NCBI RefSeq assembly: GCF_900188355.1 | Contig: NZ_FZNX01000002.1 | Span: 558,001 to 622,000 of the forward strand | Length of the DNA stretch: 64,000 nucleotides | Reading direction: 5' to 3' | DNA from: Lutibacter flavus | GTDB taxonomy: Bacteria; Bacteroidota; Bacteroidia; Flavobacteriales; Flavobacteriaceae | Shown here: one piece after another, positions 1-8,986 of the stretch | Layout of the letters: each line of letters starts with the position of its first letter | Numbering within the stretch: position 1 is the first letter of the stretch | Position numbers and translations under genes: made by a program | The notes under the pieces: generated by a model | The model's input: only the letters and a program-made list of their open reading frames with translations | What the model was told of the DNA's origin: nothing | The model's database searches: none

Positions 1-2543
1 ACTGTGCAAAAGGTCCTGCAACAATCAATCAAATTACAGATCCAGATCGTATTTTATTTCCTTTAAAAAGAAAAGGAAAAAGAGGTGACGGTGAGTGGGA
101 ACGAATTTCTTGGGACGATGCATTAGATACCATTGCTACAAGAATTAGAAAAGCAATTTTAGAAGATAGACATAATGAGATAGCTTACCACGTTGGAAGA
201 CCAGGGAATGAAAAATTCATGAACTGGATTTTGCAAGGTTGGGGAATAGATGGGCATAATTCGCATACTAATATTTGTTCTTCAGGAGCACGTTTTGGAT
301 ATAATTTATGGTATGGTTACGATAGACCATCACCAGACCACGCTGAAGCAAAATTTATTTTGTTGGTTTCGGCACATTTAGAATCGGGCCATTATTTCAA
401 CCCTCATGCACAACGTATTATTGAAGGTAAAATGAAAGGAGCAAAATTGGCTACAATGGATCCTAGATTATCTAATACGGCAAGTATGTCTGATTATTGG
501 TTGCCTTCTTATCCGGGAACAGAAGCTGCCGTTTTATTGGCAATGGCCTTAATTATTTTACAGGAAGGTTTATATAATCGTAAGTATTTAGAAAATTGGA
601 CAAATTGGCAAGAATATTTAAGAGCAAGACATTCAGATAAAGAAATCACATTTGAGAATTATATTGCTGCAATGATTGAGGAATATAAAGAATTTACCCC
701 AGAATTTGCAGAAAAAGAATCAGGTGTAAAAGCTGAAATGATTGTTGAAATAGCACACAAAATTGGTGAAGCAGGAGAGCGTTTCGCTTCTCATAACTGG
801 CGTGCTGCAGGAGCTTCAAACCTTGGTGGTTGGGCAGTAGCTCGTTGTTTACATTTTTTAACTGCTTTAACTGGAGCAGTTGGAGCAAAAGGAGGAACAT
901 CTCCAAATAGTTGGAATAAATTCAAGCCTACACAACCAAATCCACCAAAACCACAAAAGAAATGGAATGAATTACATTTTCCAAAAGAATATCCTTTAGC
1001 ATTTTTTGAAATGAGTCAGTTATTGCCACATTTCTTAAAAGCAGGAAGAGGAAAAATGGATGTTTATTTTTCACGAGTATTCAATCCAGTTTGGACCTAT
1101 CCTGATGGATTTACTTGGATGGAAATGTATTCTGACGAAACAAAATTTGGATTACATGCGGCTTTAACACCAACTTGGAACGAAACAGCTTTTTATGCAG
1201 ATTTTGTGCTACCGATGGGATTAGCATCTGAACGACACGATTTAAATAGTTATGCTACACATGGTGGAACTTGGATTGCTTTTCGTCAGCCAGTTTTAAG
1301 AGAAGCAGCTCGTAGAAATGGGAAACCAGTAAAATTAACGTATGAAGCGAACCCAGGGGAAGTTTGGGAAGAAGATGAATTCTTTATAGAACTATCATGG
1401 AGAATTGATCCAGATGGAAGTATGGGAATTCGTAAACATTTTGAATCTCCATACAGACCAGGAGAAAAAATTACAATAGACGAATATTACCAATATATTT
1501 TTGAAAGAGTAAAAGGATTACCTGAAACTGCTAAAAAAGAAGGATTGACCGAATTGCAGTATATGCAAAAATATGGTGCCTTCGAAATTGAAAAAGGAGA
1601 TTCATATAAAATGAATGAAAAACTTCTTTCAGAAGAACAGTTGAAAGGCTCCAAAGTGGATCCTGTAAATGAAGTGATTTCTAAAGATGGAAAAGCAATA
1701 GGTGTTATGGTAAATGGAAAAGCCTGTGTTGGTTTTCCAACACCATCACGAAAAAATGAGTTTTATTCACAAACCATGGTCGATTGGAAATGGCCTGAAT
1801 ATGCAACACCAGCTTATATAAAAAGTCATATTCATAATGATAATTTAGATAAATCAAAAGGCGAATATGTATTGGTTCCTACTTTTAGATTACCAACATT
1901 AATTCATACACGTTCTGGAAATTCAAAATGGTTGATTGAAATTTCAAATAGGAATCCAATTTGGATGCATCCTGATGATGCTAAAAAATGGGGATTTCAA
2001 ACAGGAGATTTGGTAAAATTAAATACAGATATTGGTTATTTTATAGATAAAGTTTGGGTTACGCAAAGTATGAAACCTGGAGTTGTAGCTTGTTCACATC
2101 ATATTGGGCGTTGGCGCCGACCACAAGATAAAATAGGAAACCGTTGGGCAACAAATACAGTAAATATTGAAGGTGATGGAAAAGGTGGCTGGAAAATGAA
2201 TACCATTTCAGGAATTAAACCTTTTGAATCTGATGATAAAGATTCTAAAAGAATATTCTGGAAAGATGGAGGTGTTCATCAAAATATAACACATGCAGTT
2301 CATCCAGATCCAATTAGCGGTATGCACTGTTGGCATCAACGAGTACGGATTGAAAAGCCAGGTAAAGATGAAAAATATGGCGATATTTTTGTAGACACAA
2401 ACAAATCTCATGAAATATTTAAAGAATGGATGGCAATGACACGTCCTGCACCTGGTCCAAATGGAGAACGTCGACCACTTTGGTTTAACAGAGCGTTTAG
2501 GCCAGATGATTCAACATATTATATTGATGACAAAGATGCTTAA
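1..2543 (+). CDS. Molybdopterin-dependent oxidoreductase, catalytic subunit (5' end outside window)
   Basis: The reading frame is open from position 3 and its start lies upstream. The first codon seen is Cys followed by KGPA, which fits the last cysteine of an N-terminal 4Fe-4S motif. It is followed by ITDPDRILFPLKR and WDDAL, typical of the DMSO-reductase family that binds a bis-MGD cofactor. The Cys codon at 276-278, within SHTNICSSGARFG, sits where the Mo/W ligand lies in this family, so a Cys-ligated enzyme is inferred. The C-terminal part (from about 1860) carries the molydop-binding beta-barrel, including SHHIGRWRR. A respiratory or anaerobic redox role is likely, but I cannot name the substrate. 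Partner iron-sulfur and membrane subunits, if any, would lie upstream. No Tat signal can be judged because the N-terminus is missing. The ATG at 219 is internal and is not the start. Confidence 0.93.
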   Translation, partial: CAKGPATINQITDPDRILFPLKRKGKRGDGEWERISWDDALDTIATRIRKAILEDRHNEIAYHVGRPGNEKFMNWILQGWGIDGHNSHTNICSSGARFGYNLWYGYDRPSPDHAEAKFILLVSAHLESGHYFNPHAQRIIEGKMKGAKLATMDPRLSNTASMSDYWLPSYPGTEAAVLLAMALIILQEGLYNRKYLENWTNWQEYLRARHSDKEITFENYIAAMIEEYKEFTPEFAEKESGVKAEMIVEIAHKIGEAGERFASHNWRAAGASNLGGWAVARCLHFLTALTGAVGAKGGTSPNSWNKFKPTQPNPPKPQKKWNELHFPKEYPLAFFEMSQLLPHFLKAGRGKMDVYFSRVFNPVWTYPDGFTWMEMYSDETKFGLHAALTPTWNETAFYADFVLPMGLASERHDLNSYATHGGTWIAFRQPVLREAARRNGKPVKLTYEANPGEVWEEDEFFIELSWRIDPDGSMGIRKHFESPYRPGEKITIDEYYQYIFERVKGLPETAKKEGLTELQYMQKYGAFEIEKGDSYKMNEKLLSEEQLKGSKVDPVNEVISKDGKAIGVMVNGKACVGFPTPSRKNEFYSQTMVDWKWPEYATPAYIKSHIHNDNLDKSKGEYVLVPTFRLPTLIHTRSGNSKWLIEISNRNPIWMHPDDAKKWGFQTGDLVKLNTDIGYFIDKVWVTQSMKPGVVACSHHIGRWRRPQDKIGNRWATNTVNIEGDGKGGWKMNTISGIKPFESDDKDSKRIFWKDGGVHQNITHAVHPDPISGMHCWHQRVRIEKPGKDEKYGDIFVDTNKSHEIFKEWMAMTRPAPGPNGERRPLWFNRAFRPDDSTYYIDDKDA

Positions 2544-2580
2544 AAAAGTCCCGCAATTGCGGGACTTTTCGTTTTTTTTA
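2544..2580. terminator. Bidirectional intrinsic terminator between convergent genes
   Basis: A perfect 26-bp palindrome (2544-2569) has the core AGTCCCGC-AATT-GCGGGACT with A-rich and T-rich flanks on its two sides. It directly follows the oxidoreductase stop codon and lies 13 bp from the lacI-type stop codon, so it can terminate both convergent transcripts. Confidence 0.92.
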
Positions 2581-2582
2581 AC

Positions 2583-3605
2583 TTAACTAAATGTAGTTTT
2601 TCGTTTTATAATCTTTGTTTTTAAGACAATAGTTTTTGGTTCAAAGTCTATACCTTTATTAGAAGAGTTGATTTCTTCGAATAATAATTTTACGGCTTTC
2701 TTTCCCATTTTATATCCAGGTTGCTCAACAGTAGTAAGAGGTGGTGAAATTACAGCAGACATGAACCAATTACTAAAACCAATTACAGATATTTCATCTG
2801 GAATTTTAATACCTGCTTTATTAAGATATGCAATTGCTCCTACCGCTACAAGATCAGTTATTGCAAAAATAGCATCAACGTCTTTGTTTTGCTCATGAAT
2901 CTCTTTGGCAAATTTATATCCCTCTTCAAAAGTTACATTTTTACATGTATAAATTAAAGACCTATCAAATTCTATGTTATTATCCTCTAATGCTTTCCGA
3001 TAACCTAAATATCTGTCAATAGAATTTTGAGGATTTAATGGACCTCTAAAATGAGCAATTCTTCTACAACCTGAATTGATTAATAATGTAGTTGCATTAT
3101 AGGAAGCTTCTCTATCATTAATTACAACTTTTGAACAATTTGATATTTTTGAAATTTTATCAAATAAAACCAATGGTATTTTAGCATCAATTACTTTTTT
3201 CAAATGTTTGGAGGTGTCATTATCTGCAGCTAAAGACATTAAAATTCCATCAACCCGCTTATTCATTAATAATTTAATAAGTTTTTTTTCCTGTTTTACA
3301 GATTCTTCCGATTGTAAAATTATTACTAAATAGCCATTTTTTTCAGCTTCTTCAATAATTCCATCAATAACCTTCGAAAAAAAATGATGCGTAATTGTAG
3401 GAATAATAGCACCAATAGTCTTAGTCTGTCTGGTTCTTAAATTTACAGCAACTGAATTAGGTGAATAATTCATTTTTTCAGCTTGTTCAAATACGGCAGC
3501 CCTAGTTGTTTTACTTACATCACTATAACCTTTTAATGCTTTAGAAACAGTTGTAACTGAGATGTTTAATTTAATCGCAATGTCTTTTAGCGTTGTAGGT
3601 TTCAT
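2583..3605 (-). CDS. LacI-family transcriptional regulator (LacI-1)
   Basis: This 340-residue protein has the standard LacI layout. A helix-turn-helix lies at residues 4-24 (TTLKDIAIKLNISVTTVSKA), followed by the hinge (PNSVAVNLRT) and a periplasmic-binding-protein-like effector domain from about residue 60 (TIGAIIPTITHHFFSKVIDG). It reads away from the divergent SusC gene. Two tandem palindromic operators lie between them, and a Bacteroidota -7 box (TATATTTG on the minus strand, 3808-3801) lies just beyond the operators, which suggests autoregulation. A close paralogue is encoded at 26246-27265, and the two recognition helices differ at one visible position (SVTTV versus SVATV). The effector is unknown; a disaccharide or its breakdown product is the likely ligand given the neighbouring genes. 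Confidence 0.95.
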   Translation of the reverse strand: MKPTTLKDIAIKLNISVTTVSKALKGYSDVSKTTRAAVFEQAEKMNYSPNSVAVNLRTRQTKTIGAIIPTITHHFFSKVIDGIIEEAEKNGYLVIILQSEESVKQEKKLIKLLMNKRVDGILMSLAADNDTSKHLKKVIDAKIPLVLFDKISKISNCSKVVINDREASYNATTLLINSGCRRIAHFRGPLNPQNSIDRYLGYRKALEDNNIEFDRSLIYTCKNVTFEEGYKFAKEIHEQNKDVDAIFAITDLVAVGAIAYLNKAGIKIPDEISVIGFSNWFMSAVISPPLTTVEQPGYKMGKKAVKLLFEEINSSNKGIDFEPKTIVLKTKIIKRKTTFS

Positions 3606-3751
3606 TTTTATTCTAGAAATAAGATTTTAAATGTATGGTTTTTATTGTATTCTAATTTATTATAAACTGGTTAAATGTAAAACTTTAGTTAGGTTAATGT
3701 ACAATATAAACTTGTTAAATATATACAATTTTAAGTTGAAATTACAAAAAT

Positions 3752-3765
3752 CGAAAACGTTTTCG
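3752..3765. promoter_or_regulatory. LacI-type operator A1
   Basis: Perfect 14-bp palindrome CGAAAACGTTTTCG with the central CG typical of LacI-family sites. Its centre is 21 bp from that of operator A2. Confidence 0.85.
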
Positions 3766-3770
3766 GCATA

Positions 3771-3788
3771 ATCGAAATCGATTTCGAT
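3771..3788. promoter_or_regulatory. LacI-type operator A2
   Basis: Perfect 18-bp palindrome ATCGAAATCGATTTCGAT containing the 14-bp core CGAAATCGATTTCG (3773-3786). It lies two helical turns from A1 and just downstream of the minus-strand box TATATTTG (3808-3801), so occupancy would block lacI-1 transcription. Confidence 0.87.
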
Positions 3789-3800
3789 AAAATATAATAA

Positions 3801-3808
3801 CAAATATA
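3801..3808 (-). promoter_or_regulatory. Putative -7 box of the lacI-1 promoter
   Basis: TATATTTG on the minus strand matches the Bacteroidota TAnnTTTG consensus. No good -33 TTTG is seen at the expected distance, so the call rests on this box and its position next to operator A2. Confidence 0.45.
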
Positions 3809-4199
3809 GGTGAGAATACTTTTTTTTTAGGAAATCTTAAATAAATGTTAAAGTGTTTTTTAAATAATCTTGTAACAAGTATAAAAATCACACTTATTTG
3901 GGAAGCCTAATTATAAAGAAAGGTAAAATCTCTTTCTTAAATTTAAAATAATTAAGTAAAAAGGAATTTTAAATCATATAATAATAATGTTACGTTTTTC
4001 AAACTTTTAACGAGACTGGATTATTTTATGATATGTGAATAACAATCTAACTAAGAACAATTAAATAATATTAAAATCAAATTCAACACATGACCTAAAA
4101 ATACCTATAACTAAACAAATTTCACATTTCTCAATTTGATAAAAAAATTAAACTTTTTAATGTGATTAAACCTAATTATTACTAACAAATTTTTTTAAT

Positions 4200-7100
4200 A
4201 TGAAAAAACTAATTATTAGAGGATTTTCGTCAGACAATCCAATCAATTGGCATTTAAAAATAAAGCTATCGATATTTTTATTTGCGATTACATTTGTAAA
4301 TATTCATGCAAATTCACTTAATTTAAACGAAGATACCAAAGAAAATATTGAAACAGTTCAGCAAACTATTAGTGGTGCTGTTACAGATGTAGATGGTGTT
4401 CCGTTACCAGGTGTGAATATAATAATACAAGGAACAAATAAAGGAACTCAAACCGATTTTGACGGTAATTACTCAATTGAAAATGTAGCTTCAGATGCTA
4501 TTTTATCATTTAGTTATGTAGGTTTTGCAACTCAAAATATTTCGGTTAATGGAAGATCTAATATTAATGTAGTGTTATTACAAGATGCCGCTCAACTTGA
4601 TGAAGTTGTTGTAGTTGGGTATGGTAGTACTACTAAAAAAGAAATCACATCTTCTGTAACTCAAGTTGGAGAAGAAGAATTTAATAAAGGAACAATCAAT
4701 AATCCTTCTGAATTGCTTCAGGGTAAAGTAGCTGGTTTAAGTATCTATAATAAAGGAGGAAATCCTAATGATGATGCAGTTATCCGATTAAGAGGTATTT
4801 CTACTGTTGGATCAAACTCATCACCGTTAATTGTAATTGATGGTGTAATTGGAGCTTCTTTAAACAATATTGACCCTAGTGATATTGCTAGTATGACTGT
4901 TTTAAAAGATGGTTCTGCTGCTGCAATTTATGGTTCTCGTGGTTCTAGTGGTGTTATTATAGTAACAACTAAAGCTGGTAAATCTGGTAGTACTCAGGTA
5001 TCTTACAATGGTTCTGTTGCAATTGCTACTATTAGTAATAGTATAGATACATTAACCGGAGATGAATTTGCTGCTGCTGGAGGTACCGATCTAGGAAGCA
5101 GAACTGACTGGACTGATTTAGTAACAAGAGATGCTGTTTCAAATATTCATAATGTTGCTATTGCTGGAGGTTATGATCAAACTAAATTTAGAGTTTCTAC
5201 AAACTTTAGAGATGCTCAGGGTATTTTAGATAAAAGTGGTTTCAACCAATTTAATACAAGAATTAATGCTGGAACTACTATTTTAGATGATAAATTAAAA
5301 GTAGATTTTAACGCTTCTTATACAAAAAGAGATTCTGATTTTGCTTTTAATGAAGCATTAAGATATGCGGTTCTTTATAATCCAACTGCTCCAGTTTATG
5401 GTGTAGATTCTCCTTATCCATTTAATGCAGATCCTTATGGAGGATATTTTGAAACATTAGGGTTGTTTGATAGTTTTAATCCGGTTTCAATAAATAATCA
5501 AAACACCAATCAAGGTAGTAGAAACGAATTTACATACAGCGCTAAGTTTAAGTATAATCTTTCTGATAATTTATCTTTAAATACGTTGTATTCTGAACAA
5601 AGTAAGAAATACACAAATAGTGAGTATTATAGAACAACTTCATTATTTAGAGGGAGTGCTTCAAGTCCAACACGTAAAGGTTTAGCAAGATTAACTTCTG
5701 GTGAAGACAGGTTTAAATTACTTGAAATCTATGGAGATTACAATATAACTGCTTCTGACAAGCTAGATATGAAATTTACCGGTGGTTATTCTTGGCAAGA
5801 AGAAAGTTACAATAACTATTTCTTATCGGCAGGAGATTTTCCAAATGACGATTTAGAATATTTAGATGCTTTAGAATGGTCTCAAGATCAAATTAACGCT
5901 GGTCAAATTGAGATAAACAGTGATAGATCTCCAGAACAAAGAATTATTGCATATTTTGGTAGAGTGAGTGCTACATTTGATGATGCCATTTACTTTAATG
6001 CATCTGTACGTAGAGAAGGGTCAACTAAATTAGGAGAAAATAACAAATGGGGAACTTTTCCAGCTTTTGGTTTAGGTGTTGATTTAAATAAATACTTACA
6101 ACTAGATAATACAGACTTATTTAAAGTTCGTTTAGGATATGGTGTAACAGGATCATTGCCATCCCAATATGGTTTGGCCTTTGCAAGATATAGTCCTGCA
6201 TCAGATTTATTAAGCACGAACCAAGATACGGATGCAAACCCAGATTTAAAATGGGAAGAGAAAGCAGAAACTAACTTTGGTATTGAATATTCAGCGGGTC
6301 GTTTTAACGCAACATTAGATTTATATACGCGTACAGTATCTGACTTCATTTTAGAAAGAACAGTTGATGTTGCTGTATATCCTACAGGATCTCGTGTTGA
6401 AAATGGAGGTGATTTATCTACAAAAGGTTTTGAACTTGCTTTAAATTATGATATTGTTAAAAAAGAAAACTTAACGTATAATTCTGGATTAGTTTTATCG
6501 AGTTATAAAACAACTTTAGACTCATTTGATACAACTACATTAAGAGGTATTTTAGGAGCTCCTGGTCAAAATGATACTCCAGTAATATTAGTAGCGCCAG
6601 GTGAAGAAATTGGTCAAATTTATGGAGCTGTTTGGACTGGTGAAATAGTTGACGGTAGCCAAGTATTTGCTGATGTAAATGGTGATGGTAATACGGATGC
6701 TGCTCAAACATCTCAAATAATTGGAAATCTTATTGATGCTGATGAAGATGGTGTAATTGATGGTGATTTAGCTAAATTAGGAAAAGGTATTCCAGACTTT
6801 GAGTTAGGATGGTCGCATACACTTACATTTAAAAACTGGGATGTGAATGCATTCTTTAGAGGAGCATTTGGACATAGCTTAGTAAATAACTTTAGAGTAT
6901 TTTATGAGCCTAGAGTTGGAAGTCAAGGGTCTTATAATTTTGTTAATACAAGTTTAGCAGAACCAACGATAACAAATGCTAAATTTAGTTCATTGTATGT
7001 TGAAAAAGCTGATTTTGTTAAATTGGATAATTTTTCAGTAGGATATACTTTTGATATTGCTGAAGATAATAAATATTTTAAAGATGTTAGATTGTCATTA

Positions 7101-7292
7101 AGTGGTCAAAACTTATTTACTATTACAAATTATACAGGTGCGGACCCAGAACCAGCTTTACAAGATAGAGGTGCTGTAGATAATGGAAATTTCTTAGACG
7201 CAGGCTCTGATCCATTAACACCAGGTATTGACAGAAGATATAATTATTTTGCGTCAAGAACAATTACGTTTGGTGTAAATATTAACTTTTAA
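4200..7292 (+). CDS. SusC-like TonB-dependent outer-membrane receptor
   Basis: This 1,030-residue protein has a signal peptide with a long N-terminal extension (hydrophobic stretch about 23-36). A carboxypeptidase-D regulatory-like domain follows at 56-128 (ISGAVTDVDGVPLPGVNI), then a TonB-box-like EVVVVGYG at 135-142, a plug domain at about 145-255, and a 22-strand barrel to the C-terminal FGVNINF. It imports oligosaccharides across the outer membrane, driven by TonB-ExbBD, in complex with the SusD-like lipoprotein 11 bp downstream. There is no anti-sigma-interacting extension, which fits control by LacI instead. DVNGDGNTD and DADEDGVIDGD loops in the barrel may bind Ca. The substrate cannot be read from sequence; the regulon suggests gluco-oligosaccharides or disaccharides. 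Confidence 0.96.
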   Translation: MKKLIIRGFSSDNPINWHLKIKLSIFLFAITFVNIHANSLNLNEDTKENIETVQQTISGAVTDVDGVPLPGVNIIIQGTNKGTQTDFDGNYSIENVASDAILSFSYVGFATQNISVNGRSNINVVLLQDAAQLDEVVVVGYGSTTKKEITSSVTQVGEEEFNKGTINNPSELLQGKVAGLSIYNKGGNPNDDAVIRLRGISTVGSNSSPLIVIDGVIGASLNNIDPSDIASMTVLKDGSAAAIYGSRGSSGVIIVTTKAGKSGSTQVSYNGSVAIATISNSIDTLTGDEFAAAGGTDLGSRTDWTDLVTRDAVSNIHNVAIAGGYDQTKFRVSTNFRDAQGILDKSGFNQFNTRINAGTTILDDKLKVDFNASYTKRDSDFAFNEALRYAVLYNPTAPVYGVDSPYPFNADPYGGYFETLGLFDSFNPVSINNQNTNQGSRNEFTYSAKFKYNLSDNLSLNTLYSEQSKKYTNSEYYRTTSLFRGSASSPTRKGLARLTSGEDRFKLLEIYGDYNITASDKLDMKFTGGYSWQEESYNNYFLSAGDFPNDDLEYLDALEWSQDQINAGQIEINSDRSPEQRIIAYFGRVSATFDDAIYFNASVRREGSTKLGENNKWGTFPAFGLGVDLNKYLQLDNTDLFKVRLGYGVTGSLPSQYGLAFARYSPASDLLSTNQDTDANPDLKWEEKAETNFGIEYSAGRFNATLDLYTRTVSDFILERTVDVAVYPTGSRVENGGDLSTKGFELALNYDIVKKENLTYNSGLVLSSYKTTLDSFDTTTLRGILGAPGQNDTPVILVAPGEEIGQIYGAVWTGEIVDGSQVFADVNGDGNTDAAQTSQIIGNLIDADEDGVIDGDLAKLGKGIPDFELGWSHTLTFKNWDVNAFFRGAFGHSLVNNFRVFYEPRVGSQGSYNFVNTSLAEPTITNAKFSSLYVEKADFVKLDNFSVGYTFDIAEDNKYFKDVRLSLSGQNLFTITNYTGADPEPALQDRGAVDNGNFLDAGSDPLTPGIDRRYNYFASRTITFGVNINF

Positions 7293-7303
7293 TTAAAAAA
7301 ACA

Positions 7304-8914
7304 ATGAAAAATATTTATAAATTATTTTTAATGTGTTGTGCGCTTCTTACAGTGAGTGCCTGTACAGATTTAGATGAAGTTTTAGTTGGTGAAGTTGGCA
7401 ACTCATTTAATGGTGAGGAACCTAGCTTTGGAAGTTTTGACGGTGGAGGTTCTGGACCTAGTGATGCAGTTAGTTCAGCTTATAATCAATTAAGAGAATC
7501 GGGTTCTGCAAATCACGGTGGGTACTGGTCTATACAATCTGTATCTTCAGATGAAATGGCAATTACTCAAAAAGGTGGTGACTGGTATGATGGAGGAATC
7601 TGGATTGATATGCACAGACATACTTATGGACCTGCGAATGGACCAATTAACGGAACTTGGGGAGCGCAATATGCTGCTATTGGAGCTTGTAATACGGCTT
7701 TAGCTGCAGGTAGTTTGGATGCAAATCAAACAGCTCAGGTAAAGGCATTACGTGCTTTCTTTTACTACCGTTTACTAGATTTATATGGTAGAGTAAAAAT
7801 TGTAACTACACCAGGTGCAGATGCACCTCAATCTTCAAGAACTGAAGTTTTTAACTTTGTTGAAAGTGAATTATTAGCATCTTTAGGTATAGCAAGTGTA
7901 TCAGCTTCAATGGATTTGTCTGCAAGCCCATTAGGAACTGGTCAAACGCCTTATAGAATTAATCAATTTGCAGCTTTAGGTTTATTAGCTAAATTATATT
8001 TAAACGCTGAAGTATATACTGGAACTTCTAGATATGCTGAAGCTTCTGCTGCTGCTGGTTATGCAATTGATAATGGTGGTTATGTTTTAAGTGATTCAGG
8101 GTTTTCTGTTCCTAACCCAGGTAAAAGACCTAGTGTAGATTCAGATCCAGATGAATTGTCAGGATATGCTGCTGTATTTGCACCTAATAACCAAAATAAT
8201 CCAGAGATTATATGGTCAATTGCTTATGATAATATTTCAGGTGGAAACATGAATTTCGCTCAAATGAGTTTGCATTATTCTAGTCAGTTTACTTGGAACC
8301 TTGCAAATCAACCTTGGAATGGATATTCTGCTTTAGAAGATTTTTATAATTCTTATGAGAATTCTGACGAAAGAAAAACAGCAAACTTCATTGTTGGTCC
8401 ACAATCTGATTATGAAGGTTCAGTTATATTAGATTACGCTGCAACTGGTGGAGATTTAGCTTTGGATTATACAGTTGATATTAATGAACTTGAGCCAAAT
8501 GCATCTAGAAAAGGTGGTGCTAGATTGGGTAAATTTAGTTTCAGACAAGGTCAGCAAGATAATATGGATAATGATTATCCGATTATAAGATTAGGAGATT
8601 TATACCTAATACGTGCTGAAGCTGATGCTAGATCTGCAGGTAACTGGAGTATGGCTTTAACTGATGTAAATACTATTAGAGCTAGAGCTGGTGTGTCAGC
8701 ATTATCTTCTATAGACGAAGATAGCTTTTTAGCTGAAAGAGGTAGAGAAATGTTTATGGAAGTTACACGTCGTCAAGACTTAATTCGTTTTGGTAAATTT
8801 AATGATGCTTGGTGGGAAAAATCAGCTTCTCAACCATTTAGAAACGTATTCCCTATACCACAAGAGCAAATTGATGCTAGTAGTGGATCTTTAACACAAA
8901 ATACAGGTTATTAA
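7304..8914 (+). CDS. SusD-like surface glycan-binding lipoprotein (RagB/SusD family)
   Basis: This 536-residue protein starts with a lipoprotein signal ending in the lipobox TVSAC, so the Cys near residue 20 is lipidated. SusD-family features follow: the TPR-like helical N-terminal half (ALRAFFYYRLLDLYGRVKIV) and the C-terminal segment with ERGREMFMEVTRRQDLIRFG and a YPIP-like ending (FPIPQEQIDA). It caps the SusC pore and captures the substrate at the cell surface. It is co-transcribed with susC (11-bp gap) and followed by an intrinsic terminator, so the giant repeat lipoproteins downstream may be expressed at a lower level. Confidence 0.95.
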   Translation: MKNIYKLFLMCCALLTVSACTDLDEVLVGEVGNSFNGEEPSFGSFDGGGSGPSDAVSSAYNQLRESGSANHGGYWSIQSVSSDEMAITQKGGDWYDGGIWIDMHRHTYGPANGPINGTWGAQYAAIGACNTALAAGSLDANQTAQVKALRAFFYYRLLDLYGRVKIVTTPGADAPQSSRTEVFNFVESELLASLGIASVSASMDLSASPLGTGQTPYRINQFAALGLLAKLYLNAEVYTGTSRYAEASAAAGYAIDNGGYVLSDSGFSVPNPGKRPSVDSDPDELSGYAAVFAPNNQNNPEIIWSIAYDNISGGNMNFAQMSLHYSSQFTWNLANQPWNGYSALEDFYNSYENSDERKTANFIVGPQSDYEGSVILDYAATGGDLALDYTVDINELEPNASRKGGARLGKFSFRQGQQDNMDNDYPIIRLGDLYLIRAEADARSAGNWSMALTDVNTIRARAGVSALSSIDEDSFLAERGREMFMEVTRRQDLIRFGKFNDAWWEKSASQPFRNVFPIPQEQIDASSGSLTQNTGY

Positions 8915-8939
8915 GCTTAAATTCTTAAGTATTATTAAA

Positions 8940-8975
8940 AAAAAGGGATACTTTTACAAAAGTGTCCCTTTTTAA
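8940..8975 (+). terminator. Intrinsic terminator or attenuator after susD
   Basis: The hairpin arms are 8940-8955 and 8958-8973 (core GGGATACTTTT / AAAAGTGTCCC, one G-T pair), with A-rich and T-rich flanks. It lies 13 bp before the next gene, so partial readthrough would set the ratio of SusCD to the downstream lipoproteins. Confidence 0.85.
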
Positions 8976-8986
8976 ATTTATTAATT

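Larger units (their letters stand above)
3606..4199. promoter_or_regulatory. Divergent lacI-1 / susC control region
   Basis: This 594-bp AT-rich region has no credible ORF. It contains the tandem LacI-type operators (3752-3788) and the minus-strand -7 box at 3801-3808. About 410 bp lie between the operators and the susC start, so susC has either a long leader or a second promoter nearer the gene. I could not place a convincing TAnnTTTG box for susC. Confidence 0.6.

Noticed and set aside
694-906. Minus-strand frame inside the oxidoreductase gene
   Set aside because: Low-complexity Leu/Gln-rich translation of a complementary strand; no support as a gene.
3826-3840. T-run upstream of susC as a terminator
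   Set aside because: No stem precedes the T-run; it is AT-rich spacer.
5990-6349. Minus-strand 119-codon frame inside susC
   Set aside because: Shadow of the conserved susC frame; no signal, family or promoter.
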